Below are positions 47,001 through 57,674 of a stretch of 64,000 bases of DNA, piece after piece. Position 1 is the first letter of the stretch; the number at the start of each line of letters is the position of its first letter. The DNA is from Antedon mediterranea (lineage: Eukaryota; Echinodermata; Crinoidea; Comatulida; Antedonidae). The stretch lies in the NCBI RefSeq assembly GCF_964355755.1, contig NC_092671.1, forward strand, positions 40,858,304 to 40,922,303. Direction: 5' to 3'. The position numbers were made by a program, and so were the translations under genes. The notes under the pieces are model-generated. The model had not been told where the DNA came from, searched no databases, and saw nothing but the letters and a program-made list of their open reading frames with translations.

Positions 47001-49168
47001 GAAATATTCGGAACTATTCGGAACTACTCGGTACTACTCGGAACTACTCTGAACTACTCTGAACTTCTCGGGACTACTCGGAACTACTAGGAACTACTCG
47101 GAAATTCTCGGAACTTCTCGGAACTATTCGTAACTTCTCGGAACTACTCAGAACTACTCGTCAATATTCGGAACTACTCGGAACTATTCGTAAATACTCG
47201 GAACTTCTCGGAACTTCTCGGAACTAATCAGAACTTCTCGGAACTACTTGATACTACACGATACTACTCAGAACTACTCGGAACTTCTCAGAACTATTCC
47301 AAACTTCTCGGAACTACTCATCAATATTCGGAACTACTCGGAAATACTCGGAACCACTTGGAACTACTCGGAACTTCTCACCACTACTCGGAATTTCTCA
47401 CCACTACTCAGAACTACTTGGAACTACTCGGAACTACTCGTTACTACTCGGAATCACTCGTAAATACTCGGAACTACTGGGAACTACTCGGAACTACTCT
47501 GAATTACTTGGAACTTCTCGGAACTACTCGGAACTACTCGGAAATACTCGGAAATACTCGGAACTACTGGGAACTTCTAGGAACTACTCGGAACTTATCG
47601 GAACTTATCGGAACTTCTCAGAACTACTCGATACTACTCGGAACTTCTCGAAACTGCTCGGAAACTACTCGGAGCTACTCGGAGCTACTCGTAACTACTC
47701 GGAGCTACTCGATACTACTCGGAACTACTCGGAACTTCTCGGAACTACTCGGAACTTCTCGAAACTGCTAGGAACTTGCTCTGAACTAATCGGAAACTAC
47801 TCGGAACTACTCGGAGCTACTCGGAGCTACTTGGAGCTACTCGTAGCTACTCGTTGCTACTCGGATTTACTCGGAGCTACTCGATACTACTTGATACTAC
47901 TGGGAACCTACTCGGAAACTACTCGGAACTACTCGTAGCTACGAGAGAGCTACAAGATACTACTGGGAACTACTCGGAACTACTCGGATCTACTAGGAAC
48001 TACTCGGAAATTCTCGTAACTATTCGTAACTATTCGTAACTACTCGGAACTTCTCGGAACTACTCGTCAATATTCGGAACTACTCGTAAATACTCGGAAC
48101 TTCTCGGAACTTCTCGATACTACACGATACTACTCAGAACTTCTCGGAACTATTCGAAACTTCTCGGAACTACTCATCAATATTCGGAAATACTCGGAAC
48201 CACTCGGAACTACTCGGAACTTCTCACCACTACTCGGAACTTCTCACCACTACTCGTTACTACTCGGAAATACTCGTAAACACTCGGAACTACTCGGAAC
48301 TACTGGGAACGTCTAGGAACTACTCGGAACTAATCGGAAATACTCGGAACTTCTCAGAACTTCTCGCCACTACTCGGAACTACTCGGAACTAATCGGAAA
48401 TACTCAGAAATACTCGGAACTACTCGGAACTTCTCGGAACTACTCAGAACTACTCGTCAATATTCATAACTACTCGGAACTACTCGTCAATATTCGGAAC
48501 TACTGGGAAGTACTCGGAAATACTTGGAACTTTTCGGAACTACTCAGAACTTCTCGGAAATATTTGGAACTATTCGGAACTACTCGGAACTACTCGGAAC
48601 TATTCGGAACTTCTCGGAACTTCTCGGAACCTATCGGAACTACTCGGAACTTCTTGGAACTACTCGATCCTGCTCGGAACTGCTCGGAACTACTCGGAAA
48701 CTACTCGGAAACTACTCTGAAACTACTCTTAACTACTCTTAACTACTCGGAGCTACTCGATACTACTGGGAACTACTCGGAACTACTCAAAACTACTCAG
48801 AAATTCTTGGAACTATTCGTAACTACTCGTCAATATTCGGAACTACTCGTAAATACTCGGAACTTCTCGGAACTACACAGAACTACTCAAAACTACTTGG
48901 AACTACTCGGAACTATTCGGAACTACTTGGAACTTCTCAGAACTACTCAAAACTTCTCGAAACTTCTTGGAACCTCTCGATACTACTCGGGACTTCTCGG
49001 AAATACTCGGGACTACTCTGGACTTCTCGGAAATACTCGGAAATACTCGGAACTACTCGGAACTACTCGGAACTACTCGGAACTTCTTGGAACTACTCGG
49101 AACTTCTCGGAACCTATCGGAACTACTCGGAGCTACTCGGAACTTCTCGGAACTACTCGATACTACCC
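44058..49168. repeat. 10-bp satellite (GGAACTACTC), left block, 5.1 kb
   Basis: About 500 tandem decamers, mainly GGAACTACTC and GGAACTTCTC, with GGAAATACTC, GGAACTAATC, GTCAATATTC and GCCACTACTC variants. Higher-order blocks recur (for instance the TCGTCAATATTC-GGAACTACTGGGAA series). As 10 mod 3 is 1, each + frame cycles through the same ten codons (reading like YSELLGTTRN) and stops are rare, giving long but meaningless open frames of up to 215 codons. On the minus strand GAGTAG supplies frequent stops. Confidence 0.97.
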
Positions 49169-49572
49169 TGGTCAGCCTGGGAAACAATGCCAAGCATCAA
49201 GATAACTTATATACTTTTTGAATGGAAAATAATAACAATTTAACACTCCATCATTTTCAATTTTAATTTTTTTAAATTTTTTTTGCTGTTTTCATTCATA
49301 ATGTCATATTTTTTTTTATCAATATCAGTTAACTTAATTTTAACCAAATGTTAAATTGCAATTTTGATTCTTTTTTTTTTCCTCTCTTTTTTAAGTACGT
49401 TAAGTCGTAGTTTTTTGTTTTTGTAACACATATATTTTTTTTTTTTTTGGTATGTACTATGATATAGACTCTAGCACCTCGGAACATGACCGACTAACCA
49501 ACCTAATTTTTTCACCCTTTTTAAATGATTCTGACAATTTTACTACTAATATTGATCCTGATACACATTTTT

Positions 49573-50287
49573 AGTCGCGTGGAAGCGACTCTATAGTTCA
49601 CTATGTCGGTCGGTCGGTCTGTCTGTCGGTCGGTCCGGTATCACTATGCGTTTTATTGCTTTTCTGTACTTTTTGAACTGTTTTGATGTCAACATGTGGG
49701 CATTTACGTGAAATTGTGCTATTGTGAATGACGTTAGAGTTGCGCAACGTGATTTACGCGCGATTTAACGATTTTCTCGTATTTAACATAGGTCAAAAAC
49801 CAAATAACATTTGAAATTGAAACTTTGCAAAAGTTTCATTTATATCAGGCGCTAACTTTCTGTTGAAAAAAAATGTGTGTTTTACACAAAGTTACGCACG
49901 CACGCGCATTTAAAATTTTAAAATGCGCAAAATTAATTTTTAATCAACTTTCTACGCGTTTCTTATCATTTTGAGCATGTCAAAAATTCCCATACGCGCG
50001 CAAATTTTTACGCGCGCGGTGCGCACGTAGCATTAGATACATACTTTTTTCACGTGATTTATGTTTTTGCAGCCTTTTCTAATAATTTTTCCAACTTTTA
50101 AACAATTTCGACTTAAGATTACGTCATACGAGCACGTCGAATTGGATAATTTACGCACGTTTTTGATGAAAAAGTTTGAAAATTCGTCAAAATTATGCCT
50201 CTATAGTTCAATATGTCGGTCGGTCTGTCTGTCGGTCCGGTATCACTATGCATTGTAGCACGCGACTTAATGGCTGTTGGCCTTGTT
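49573..50287. mobile_element. Helentron-like non-autonomous insert, copy A (715 bp)
   Basis: Begins AGTCGCGTGGAAGCGACT (a hairpin) and ends GCACGCGACTTAATGGCTGT TGGCCTTGTT; AGTCGCGTG and CACGCGACT form a 9-bp end inverted repeat. A block TATAGTTCACTATGTCGG with (GTCT/GGTC)n and CCGGTATCACTATGC is present near both ends. It sits in a T run, with no clear target duplication, consistent with T|T insertion of Helentron/Helitron2-type elements. No protein coded. Confidence 0.65.
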
Positions 50288-50934
50288 TCTCTAACGACCA
50301 AAACTTATCTCAATACTACTACCCCAACTCATTCCCGAATACTAAATCGGACTGCTTTTCTACAATTCATTTTAACTCTAGAAGTATCCTTAAAAACATT
50401 GATCAAATTAAACAACTCTTAGAAGCAACAAAGCATCAATTTGATGTCATTGGTGTAAGTGAAACCTGGCTTAAATATGATAACCCTCTTGTACAGCTCC
50501 CTAATTACCATTTTACTGCAAATCACAGAGACCATAAAGTCGGTGGTGACGTTGCCATGTATATTCGTGATAGCCTTCAGTATTCCACAAGAAATGACTT
50601 GACTCTACACCCCTCCACATGCGAATCAATTTTTATCGAAATTACCAGACCAAATTTAAAAAACATCGTTATTGGAACAGTATATAGGCCCCCCCCCCCC
50701 TCTTTTGACCCAAACACATTTTCAGATGAATTAGATTTTGTTCTTTCCACATTATCCAAAGAAAACAAGATTATGTATATCCTTGGCGATTTCAATATTG
50801 ACATTCTCAAATATGAATTTGATAATGAAGCCCGCCATTTTATAAATTCACTGTTTAGTAACCATTACCTTCCATGTATTCACAAACCATCCCGTATATC
50901 TAAAAACACTGCTACTCTGCTTGACAACATTTTT

Positions 50935-51727
50935 AGTCGCGTGGAAGCGACTCTATAGTTCACTATGTCGGTCGGTCGGTCTGTCTGTCTGTCTGTCGGT
51001 CTGTCTGTCTGTCTGTCGGTCCGGTATCACTATGCGTTTTATCGCTTTATGACCTTATCTTGATATCAGTTTAATCTAGCTAAGTCAATTTTTCACAGAA
51101 TATTCCTTATGGCCAGGAATCGATGTGGTTATGTTTTCACGGTGCGCAATAAAGAATTACGCGGTCTACGCACGATTTAACGAAATCACGTTTGTAATCA
51201 TATCTTAACAACCATGAATCACAATTAAATAAAATTTGGTACTCATAAATTTCAGGGCATAAATCATCATATGGCAATACAATTATGTGCGTAGCGCATG
51301 TAACGCATGCGTACGCGCGCTTAACATTTTCAAAATGTATTTTCGATGAAATAAGAGTACGTTTCAGGCAATTTTAAGCGTTTACAAAATTGCCATGAGT
51401 GCGCAGATTTTTGCGCGCGCACTGCGCGTTAAATGTTATTGCGCACTCTTTTTGCCCGATTTCTCTTTTCTTGACTTACTTTTCAACTCGAAATTACGTT
51501 ATACGAGCACGTCAAAAGTGACAGGCTACGCACGTGTAAATTAAAAAAATATAAATGTTTTTTAACATTTCAACATTTTTAAACATGTTCAGTAATTTCG
51601 GTCAGTATAGTTCACTATGTCGGTCGGTCCGTCTGTCTGTCGGTCTGTCTGTCTGTCGGTCTGTTTGTCTGTCGGTCCGGTATCACTATGCATTGTAGCA
51701 CGCGACTTAATGGCTGTTGGCCTTGTT
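50935..51727. mobile_element. Helentron-like non-autonomous insert, copy B (793 bp)
   Basis: Same ends and same subterminal blocks as copy A (AGTCGCGTGGAAGCGACT ... GCACGCGACTTAATGGCTGT TGGCCTTGTT), with longer GTCT runs and a diverged middle rich in ACGCGC words. It is inserted between the fourth and fifth bases after a GACAACA word, in a T run of the LINE endonuclease; the flanks read on in frame without it. Confidence 0.65.
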
Positions 51728-51911
51728 ACAAATCAGTTCGATCATCACAACATAAGTGGTTTACTGTATTGTGATATCTCTGATCATCTTCCTGTTTTCA
51801 ATATTTCTTTTATTAATAATATTCCAACTGGCTCAAATGGGGAAGAAATTCATGAGTTCAGAAAAATAAACTATACATCCCTGGAAAACTTTCGCATTGA
51901 TGTGGCTTCAC

Positions 51912-52389
51912 AACAATGGCTTGAAGTTATAAACACTGACGATCCCAACACTGCATATAACAATGGCTTGAAGTTATAAACACTGACGATCCCAACACTG
52001 CATATAACAATGGCTTGAAGTTATAAACACTGACGATCCCAACACTGCATATAACAATGGCTTGAAGTTATAAACACTGACGATCCCAACACTGCATATA
52101 ACAATGGCTTGAAGTTATAAACACTGACGATCCCAACACTGCATATAACAATGGCTTGAAGTTATAAACACTGACGATCCCAACACTGCATATAAACACT
52201 GACGATCCCAACACTGCATATAAACACTGACGATCCCAACACTGCATATAAACACTGACGATCCCAACACTGCATATAAACACTGACGATCCCAACACTG
52301 CATATAAACACTGACGATCCCAACACTGCATATAAACACTGACGATCCCAACACTGCATATAAACACTGACGATCCCAACACTGCATAT
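51912..52389 (+). repeat. Tandem expansion of LINE coding sequence: six 47-bp then seven 28-bp units
   Basis: AACAATGGCTTGAAGTTATA with AACACTGACGATCCCAACAC and TGCATAT repeats every 47 bases at 51912, 51959, 52006, 52053, 52100 and 52147, then shortens to a 28-base unit (AAACACTGACGATCCCAACA, CTGCATAT) for seven copies. The original sequence is LINE ORF text (VINTDDPNTAYNN); the expansion brings in-frame TAA codons. Confidence 0.96.
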
Positions 52390-52479
52390 AACAATTTTGA
52401 CAATAAATTAAAATCACTTTATAATAAACACTTTCCCCTCCAAAAATCAAAAAAATAAATAAATAAAATAAAATCCTGG

Positions 52480-54438
52480 ATGTCTAATGGATTGCTAAAT
52501 TCAGTTAAATATAAACACAAACTTTATTCTAAATTCCTCCACTGTCCTTCTGTCGCCAATGAAAAAACATACAAAAAAATTCGCAATAAACTAAATACTT
52601 TGGTCAAACTGGCTAAAAAATTACATTACAAGAAGGACACTTTCATTAAACATAAAAATAATATCAAAGCAACCTGGAAAACCCTCAATTCACTACTCAA
52701 AAACCCCAATAATCGAAACTCTGATATCTCTATCAACTGTAAACGGTGAACTGACTAAAGATCCCAATTCAATATGTAATGCTTTTAACAAATACTTTGT
52801 AGAAATCGGTCCCTCCCCTTGCTAACAAAATTCCCCATGTCAACAACTCATTTAAAGACTTTCTGCCAAATCCAACTCATAATTCTTTATTTCTTAATCC
52901 AGTTGATGAGACGGAAGTTATAAAAATTATCACATCCTTTGAAACAAACAAATCCCCTGACATTGACGATTTTAAAACTAAACCCAATAAATATGTCGCC
53001 AATTTGATCTCCTTCCCTTTATCCCATATTTTTAATCTTGTTTTAACTAATGGTGTGTTCCCAGACAGGATGAAGATAGGGCGCGTTACTCCTATTTATA
53101 AGTCCGGAAACAAATCTGATCTCTCCAACTATCGTCCTATCTCAATTCTTTCAATTTTCTCGAAAGCCTTGGAGAGAGTGATTTATGAACGTACGTCCTC
53201 ATTCATAAATAAATACAACATTCTCTACAAAAAACAATTTGGATTCAGAAAAAGCCACTATACTGCATCCGCTCTAATCGACCTAACTAATAAAATTGTT
53301 GATGGTTTCGAAGACCGTCACCTCACATTAGGAATTTTTATAGACCTCTCCAAGGCTTTCGATACAATTGATCACAATATTCTCTTATTCAAATTATCTC
53401 ACTATGGAATCCGTGGCCCTGCATTAAATCTCTTCAAAAGTTACCTCTCTAATCGTGTCCAATGCACAAAACTCTCCAATTCAATCTCTAACTTCAATCA
53501 TGTAACTTGTGGTGTTCCCCAAGGCTCCTTACTCGGTCCCCTTTTATTTATTCTGTACATTAACAATATCTATCTTTCTTCCCCATTACCTGATTTTTAC
53601 CTATACGCTGATGACACAACTGTCACTTATTCTCACCCTGAAATCCAAACTCTGTTTAATACTACCAACTCCCAACTAGAGATGTTGTCCCAATACTTTG
53701 CTGCTAATAAACTTTCTATAAACCATAAAAAATGTAACTTCATCCTGTTTGGGACTCCCCAGAAGTTAAAAAATGTTGACCCACCACCATACAATATTAC
53801 CATTGAAAATATAAACATCCCCTCTGTTCAATCAGCAAAATTCTTAGGTGTCCATCTTGACTCTGGCCTGACGTGGAAAACTCATTAGTGTAACTGAAAA
53901 CAAGATTTCCAAAAGCCTTGGTATTATTTTTCATTTGTCTTCATATTTACCCCCTAATATCCTACGCATCCTGTATTGCTCTATGATTCTTCCCTATTTG
54001 AGTTATTGTAATATTGTTTGATGCAACACATACCCCACAAACCTTAATGAATTGCATAACCTCCAAAAGAAGGCTATAAGAATTATATCTGGCGCGCCTC
54101 CGCTTTCCCATTCCTCTCATTTATTTTCAAATCTTAATCTCATCAAACTTAATGATATCAATTTAATTCAACAAACCATTATTGTGTACTCTGCCTTAAA
54201 CAACATCCTTCCTCACCATCTTTGTTATCTATTTACTTCCAATTCCTTCTATCATTCCCATCACACACGTACTAAAAATAAATTATCTATACCCTCCCAT
54301 AGAACAAATTCTTTCCAACATAACATTCGATACTCTGGACCCACCCTATGGAACAACCTACCACCCTCCATTTTAAAATCTGCTTCCCCTAAGATACTTC
54401 TCTCAAAATTAAAAAAATACACCTTTTCTACTTATTAA
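52480..54438 (+). pseudogene. LINE reverse transcriptase and C-terminal region, broken
   Basis: Pieces: 52480-52749 (pre-RT linker), 53004-53888 (RT core) and 54052-54438 (C-terminal region). RT motifs in order: YRPISILSIFSKALERVI, GFRKSHYTASALIDL, FIDLSKAFDTIDH, CGVPQGSLLGPLLFILYINN, FYLYADDTTV (catalytic) and KSAKFLGVHLD-like SAKFLGVHLDSGLTW. The C-terminal GPTLWNNLPPSI is typical of CR1/L2/Rex-type elements. A frame change at about 52745-53000 and further breaks after 53888 inactivate it. Confidence 0.9.
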
Positions 54439-54701
54439 ATTTTTATTATTCGGTCATGTCTCGATCTGCAGTACCAACAGATTTTTTTTTTTCTGTTATT
54501 CATATTTTAGATTACGAAATTTATTATGATTTTCTTCAATGCATTTCTTTTCTTTTTTATTTGTGTTAAGGCTCGCCCAACACAAGATGTTACAAAATCT
54601 TTCAGGGCTTTTGCCTTCATTTTCTGATATACTTTACAATTCTGTACAATCCTGTTTCTTGTTTTCCTACTGTATGTATTCAGATTTTGTAAATAATGTC
54701 T

Positions 54702-54727
54702 ATTGAATTGAATTGAATTGAATTGAA
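54702..54727 (+). repeat. (TTGAA)n 3' tail of the LINE
   Basis: ATTGAATTGAATTGAATTGA ends the element and abuts satellite decamers. CR1/L2-clade elements end in short tandem repeats rather than poly(A). Confidence 0.85.
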
Positions 54728-55363
54728 CTGCTCGGAACTCCTCGGAACTACTCGGAAACTTCTCGGAACCACTCGGAACTTCTCGGGACCACTCGGAACC
54801 ACTCGGAAATTCTCGGAACTTCTCGGAACTATTCGTAACTTCTCGGAACTACTCGGAACTACTCGGAACAACTATTAAATACTCGGAACTACTCGGAACT
54901 TCTCGGAACTACTTGGAACTTCTCAGAACTTCTCAGAACCACTCGGAGGTACTCGGAGCTACTCGGAACTACTCGGAACTACTCGGAACTACTCACAACT
55001 ACTCTGAACTTATCGGAACTACTCGGAAATTCTCGGAACTTCTCGGAACTATTTGTAACTTCTCGGAACTACTCGTCAATATTTGGAACTACTCGGAACA
55101 ACTCTTAAATACTCGGAACTACTCGGATCTTCTCGGAACTATTCGATACTACTCGAAACTACTCGGAACTGCTCGGAACCTGCTCGGAACTTCTCGGAAC
55201 TACTCGGGACTACTCGGAACTACTCGGAACTACTCGGAGCTACTCGGAGCTACTCGGAACTTCTCGGAACTTCTCGGAACTTCTCGGAACTACTCGGAAC
55301 TTCTCGGAACTACTCGGAACTACTCGGAACTTCTCGGGACTACTCACAACTACTCGGAACTTT
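54728..55363. repeat. 10-bp satellite, right block
   Basis: The same GGAACTACTC/GGAACTTCTC array as at 44058-49168 continues here for about 640 bases to 55363, then gives way to a short unique stretch with a TTAATTGG/CCAATTAA hairpin (55362-55382) and the BEL LTR. Confidence 0.95.
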
Positions 55364-55391
55364 AATTGGTTCTACCAATTAAGTCAGCTGC

Positions 55392-55851
55392 TGTTGATTC
55401 CTTGTTTTAATGTACGCAGCCCTAACAACATACAGAAATTAAAAGAGTAAAATTAATGTTTAAAGTACTTCCTTTAATATGCACCATCCACAATGATGTC
55501 AACATTTGCAAAGTAAGTCCAAAACAAAGTAAAATCCCAGAAATATCCAATAGTAATAAAGTGTAAATAATAAACTGTAGAGCAGAGCTGGTAAAAGAAA
55601 AATAATGGCTCTTATGCACTTGCACAGACCTGTACCCTTGCACAGGCAAACAACAACTGAGCAGAACACAAGAAAATCAGGACAAAGGAAAACAAAGGAG
55701 AAACAGCACACTGTGCACACTTGGCAAATAATATGTAAATGAGAATGCAAATAAGAAATTAACAGAATAAATGAATATTCATAGGGCAGAACCTTCTAGA
55801 ATAATAGGAACTAAAGTAATATAAAATAAATACATGCACTCTGCAGTAACA
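55392..55851 (-). repeat. BEL/Pao 3' LTR (about 460 bp)
   Basis: On the minus strand it begins TGTTACTGCAGAGTGC directly after a purine-rich tract and appears to end ...GGAATCAACA, giving TGTT/AACA inverted ends. A CATATTAAAGG stretch may serve as a TATA-like box. The end is inferred, since the 5' LTR is not available for alignment. Confidence 0.65.
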
Positions 55852-56094
55852 TTGCTCCCTCAAGGACGTAAAGTAATTACATTAACATTGAAATCCTTGT
55901 AAATTAAATATAAAAGTTCTTGTTGAAATATAACATAAGTTCTTCTCAACAAAAAAAGTTCATTGTTTACAAAATACTCAAAAGTTCTAATGCATATCCA
56001 AATAAAACGTTCATATGAAAATTAACAAATTTCTTGATTCCATTTTCTCAATACGCATCAAACGGTTGGCTGCCTGACTGGGATTGGACCACTT

Positions 56095-56273
56095 CAAGAA
56101 TCACTAGCCACTAACAAGATCAACTTGTGAATAGGTCGTTCGTAATGACCACTCTGATGACGAAGTTTGACCTTCCTTACGAGATCATCCTTGCTCTTCA
56201 TCACTTCCACAATTCGACCAAGCTTCCAATCATTGCGTGGTGCATTTTCATCCTTGATTATTATACTGTAATT
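56095..56273 (-). pseudogene. BEL/Pao integrase C-terminal tail (separated exon-like piece)
   Basis: Minus-strand text KDENAPRNDWKLGRIVEV, DDLVRKVKL and RPIHKLILL is the conserved end of BEL/Pao polyproteins. It is separated from the preceding GDIVII by the insert at 56274-56500. Confidence 0.8.
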
Positions 56274-56500
56274 TTTTATCCTAAATTATATAATTATATA
56301 TTCTAGGTTATTTTTATTTTTTTAGTAATGTGTTTTGTTGTGGGTCCCTACGAGACAAGTTTTTAACTTCTAGAAGGGATCCATGATAATAATGACTACC
56401 AATTACTGCTTTATCTATGTTCACTTTAATATCTTTTTTCTATTTTGTATATATTCATTCATTATTATCTAAAAATAAATATTATCTGAACTTATCTGAT
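56274..56500. mobile_element. Unidentified 225-bp insert in the BEL integrase
   Basis: AT-rich sequence interrupting the BEL frame at the GDIVII codons. It contains GTCATTATTATCATGGATCC and TTGTCTCGTAGGGACCCAC words (minus strand) and no open frame. Flanks show TTATC/ATAATC similarity but no clean duplication. Confidence 0.6.
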
Positions 56501-57659
56501 GATAACTATGTCACCTATACAAAAATTCCTTCTAGAGACGTTCCACGTTTGTCTGGTTTGAAGAGTGCTGAGATACTTGTTACGCCACCGATGCCAAAAC
56601 TGATTGGCCATAAACTGGACCCGCCGCCATCTACTTCGGCAATATATATCACTTGCCTGGAATTCGCCTGGTGGTGGTAACAGAATATTTGACTTCATTG
56701 TCAATAAGTGATTCGGTGTGAGTGCTTCTGGAGCTGTAGGATATGAAAGATTGTTTACAGTTAAAGGACGTGAATTTACAATACTCTGTACCTCACACAA
56801 ATATGTGCGAAAAGTTTCGTCACACAGATGATCTCCACAGCTATTCAATAATGGTGTCAACGCACTGCGCACAGTCCTTATTTGACGCTCCCATATGACT
56901 TACTGAGGGAACATTAAGTATCCATCTGCATTGCCGGTCACGTAGAAAGTTTTGCACTTTAGAGAACTCGTTGATCGCCCCAACAAAATTTGTTCCCTGG
57001 TCTGATCGCATCTGGTACACAGGACCTCTTATGCTTAAGAAACGTCGTAAGGCGTTTATGAATGAATTTGTTTCTAGTGAGTTGACTGATTCAAGATGTA
57101 TAGCCCTAGACGCCATACAAGTAAATAATACACCATATCTCTTGACTCGACTCCTTCTCTCTTTGATAATAAATGGGCCAAATAAATCAACTCCACAATA
57201 TGTAAATGGAGGCGATTCCGACAGTCTATCAATAGGTAAGTCGGCCATTTTTTGGGCACCTAGTTGACCTCTGGATCGTCCACATGTCACACATTTTCGT
57301 AAGTATTGCGAGACAGCGGATACTGCGCCGATCAACCAGAAACCACATTGTCTTAGACTGTTTAACGTGGCACTTATGCCCATATGGTTTACTTTCTTGT
57401 GCAGGTGGTGATCAACAAGAAGAGTCATTAAAGGTGAGTATTTTGGTATGATTATAGAATGTTTTATTTCCATAGGCATAGGTGAATAATGTTTTTTTGC
57501 TGCAGTCATTAATCTTGTCTTAACTTAAGGTTTAAAAGTCGAGCAATCACTATCTTTACCATTTTCCATTTGGAGAACTTCTTAATTTTCTACCAATCAC
57601 ATCATTCTGACTTGTAATTACAGCTGTGACAGCAAACGAGCGTTTAAATTCTGAGGAAA
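56492..57659 (-). pseudogene. BEL/Pao integrase, frameshifted
   Basis: Minus strand: H2C2 zinc domain (VDHHLHKKVNHMG ... CVTCGR), catalytic core with VDLFGPF (first Asp), SDQGTNFVGA (second Asp) and PSVSHMG, then the C-terminal region NSRPLT, ALTPNHLLTMKSN and FWHRWRNKYLSTLQTR. Around 56880 the reading moves from the frame at 57509-56841 to the frame at 56872-56492, with loss of the short block that normally carries the third catalytic acid. Integration of the polynucleotide by this copy is therefore not possible. Confidence 0.85.
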
Positions 57660-57674
57660 CAAGTTTTGTTGCTT
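57660..57674. repeat. Penelope target-site duplication, left copy
   Basis: CAAGTTTTGTTGCTT here and at 59651-59665 is an identical 15-base direct repeat flanking the Penelope-like element; joining the BEL text across it restores a continuous frame. PLE target duplications are commonly of this size. Confidence 0.85.

Larger units (their letters stand above)
49452..51948 (+). pseudogene. LINE apurinic-type endonuclease domain, split by two inserts
   Basis: Coding pieces are 49452-49572, 50288-50934 and 51728-51948. Motifs: IHFNSRSILKNIDQI, VIGVSETWL (catalytic E), GTVYRPP, ILGDFNIDIL (catalytic D/N) and, after the second insert, CDISDHLPVF (catalytic D-H). This is the exonuclease-endonuclease-phosphatase fold that nicks the target in target-primed reverse transcription. 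All expected motifs are present. Confidence 0.88.
49169..54727 (+). mobile_element. CR1/L2-like LINE inserted in the 10-bp satellite
   Basis: The satellite stops at 49168 and resumes at 54728. Between them lies one + strand LINE: a short 5' region, an ORF that begins at about 49452, an APE-type endonuclease, reverse transcriptase, and a 3' UTR ending in (TTGAA)n at 54702-54727. Removing the two inserts at 49573-50287 and 50935-51727 leaves the endonuclease frame continuous. The copy is dead: an internal tandem expansion (51912-52389), a frame change near 52745-53000, and breaks near 53887 and 54020 interrupt the RT region. Confidence 0.9.

Noticed and set aside
45111-49221. Long + strand open frames reading like YSELLGTTRN repeats
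   Set aside because: They follow from a 10-bp unit lacking stops in any + frame; all frames give the same text and there is no start, splice or family signal.
52068-52450. Minus-strand frames reading MQCWDRQCLYAVLGSS
   Set aside because: Antisense reading of the 47/28-bp array in the LINE.
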